Origin: Paguma larvata
Taxonomy: Eukaryota > Chordata > Mammalia > Carnivora > Viverridae
Direction: 5' to 3'
Assembly: GCA_030068075.1 (NCBI GenBank)
Contig: CM057844.1
Location: 15,050,001 to 15,114,000 of the forward strand
DNA length: 64,000 nt
In this document: positions 1-64,000 of the stretch, piece after piece
How positions within the stretch are numbered: position 1 is the first letter of the stretch
How the letters are laid out: the number at the start of each line of letters is the position of its first letter
Position numbers and translations under genes: made by a program
The notes under the pieces: generated by a model
What the model was told of the DNA's origin: nothing
The model's database searches: none
The model's input: only the letters and a program-made list of their open reading frames with translations

Positions 1-957
1 TTAGAGTCCCACCCACTGACCACGTGAAAAGACTAGGGCCTTCAGGATTAAAATAATTTGGACAGCTACTTAGCTAATACACAGCAGGGACCAAACATCA
101 GCCTCTGCTTTGTTGACCCCAATACTTTATAAAATTCTAAAAGAGAATTTCATGAACGTCATGGGAGGGACTGAGATCAGACTTATCAATAACTATTCCA
201 AACTGACTATTAGACAGTAAGAAGATAGAGTCTCACTCCAAATAAGATTGGGCCCCACAGACAGCCAGACAGAATGTTGTGAAGTAAGGGAAATAAATTA
301 CAAGGCAAATTTTGTCTCTGCCATCAGTCTCATTACTATGATAAACCATGTGCATGTATTCAGTAAAACTACTGTGATATCCTGAAGAACGCTGAGGAGG
401 ACAAAAGAAACTAAAAATGTAACTTTACTTTCCTTATGATAAAGTCGATATCTAATAACATCAAATAAAAGTCCAAAATGTATGTAGTGTGAAATTAACT
501 AGTGATCTTTTAAAATGCCATTATAGTCAGATCCAAAGTCACCTTGCTAGCATGCTATCAGAAAGGTCTGATGACCTCTTTGGCTATTTTTATTTTCAAA
601 TTCAATGTGTTGATGATTACGTACTCCTATTATAGGAATGAAATCTCTAAAGTCAACTAAATGCCTAACTGCACTAAACACTTATTTTTAGGAAAATCAT
701 CTTATTCACCTGCCCTGCTTTTGTGATTTTATCAGGATTTAATCATTTCATCACTGTGAATAATTCTTTCTTTTGAAAACTCTTATAATTAGATGCACTA
801 AGCATATAAATATTATATTCACAAACAATAAGCCTGATATTCCATGGGGTAAGAGGAGAGACAGAGCTAACAATGTTTAGTACAAACTGTTCAATATCAG
901 AGGGTCATATATGGTATTTTGTAATAAACAAACTACACAAGGAAATTATTTTCTTAC
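1..957 (-). other. PLCB4: PLCB4 intron downstream of exon w17 (partial)
   Basis: 957 bp of AT-rich intron running off the left edge. I see no repeat family, ORF or RNA gene in it. The next exon, expected to begin the Y box, lies before base 1. Confidence 0.7.

Positions 958-64000
<63,043 letters not shown>

Overview
This is a stretch of carnivore, almost certainly felid, nuclear genome. The organism call rests on about 30 tRNA-derived CAN-SINEs with the cat-type body (a head reading GGCGCCTGGGTGGCTCAG, then a GCTCTGTGCTGACAGCTCAG segment, a CT-rich tract and an AATAAATAAAC tail). Dog-lineage SINEs have a clearly different body. Older mammalian repeats (MIR, L2, MER5A, MLT1, L1M) fill much of the rest.

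The only gene I can support is PLCB4, phospholipase C beta-4, on the minus strand. Seventeen consecutive coding exons lie between 63793 (5'-most) and 958 (3'-most in this window). All 16 introns between them are GT-AG. The exons join without a frame break into 1,563 nt, or 521 codons, equivalent to residues 29-549 of the human protein as I recall it. They cover the PH domain from near its start, the EF-hand region, the whole catalytic X box with all its active-site residues, and the acidic X/Y linker with a 36-nt in-frame exon at 958-993. The first coding exon and promoter lie above 64000. The Y box, C2 domain and C-terminal coiled coil lie beyond base 1. Gq/11-coupled receptors activate PLC-beta4 to hydrolyse PIP2 into IP3 and diacylglycerol; it is the main PLC-beta of Purkinje cells and visual and thalamic neurons.

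Layout: exons are fairly dense from 1 to 39.8 kb, with introns of 0.3 to 6.9 kb. A single 21.4-kb intron (39785-61186) follows, then three N-terminal exons from 61.2 to 63.8 kb. That long intron holds 18 of the 30 SINEs, many nested in older MER5A, L2, MER20 and L1 copies. By contrast, 20.67-31.46 kb has no SINE. A 5'-truncated L1 with a perfect 13-bp target-site duplication sits at 21.7-22.3 kb. Two related ERV1-like solo LTRs in the same orientation sit at 15.6 and 46.2 kb.

I found no convincing novel system, RNA gene, CRISPR array or second protein gene. The open reading frames outside the PLCB4 exons are chance frames, often through SINEs and microsatellites. The most noteworthy structures are a perfect 21-bp inverted repeat that looks like a template-switch scar in a MIR (59156-59207), two SINEs inserted in succession at one target site (55252-55645), a direct LTR pair whose recombination would remove eight exons in frame, a weak donor followed by a CT/T-rich tract after the catalytic exon, and a candidate CTCF motif (11354-11367).
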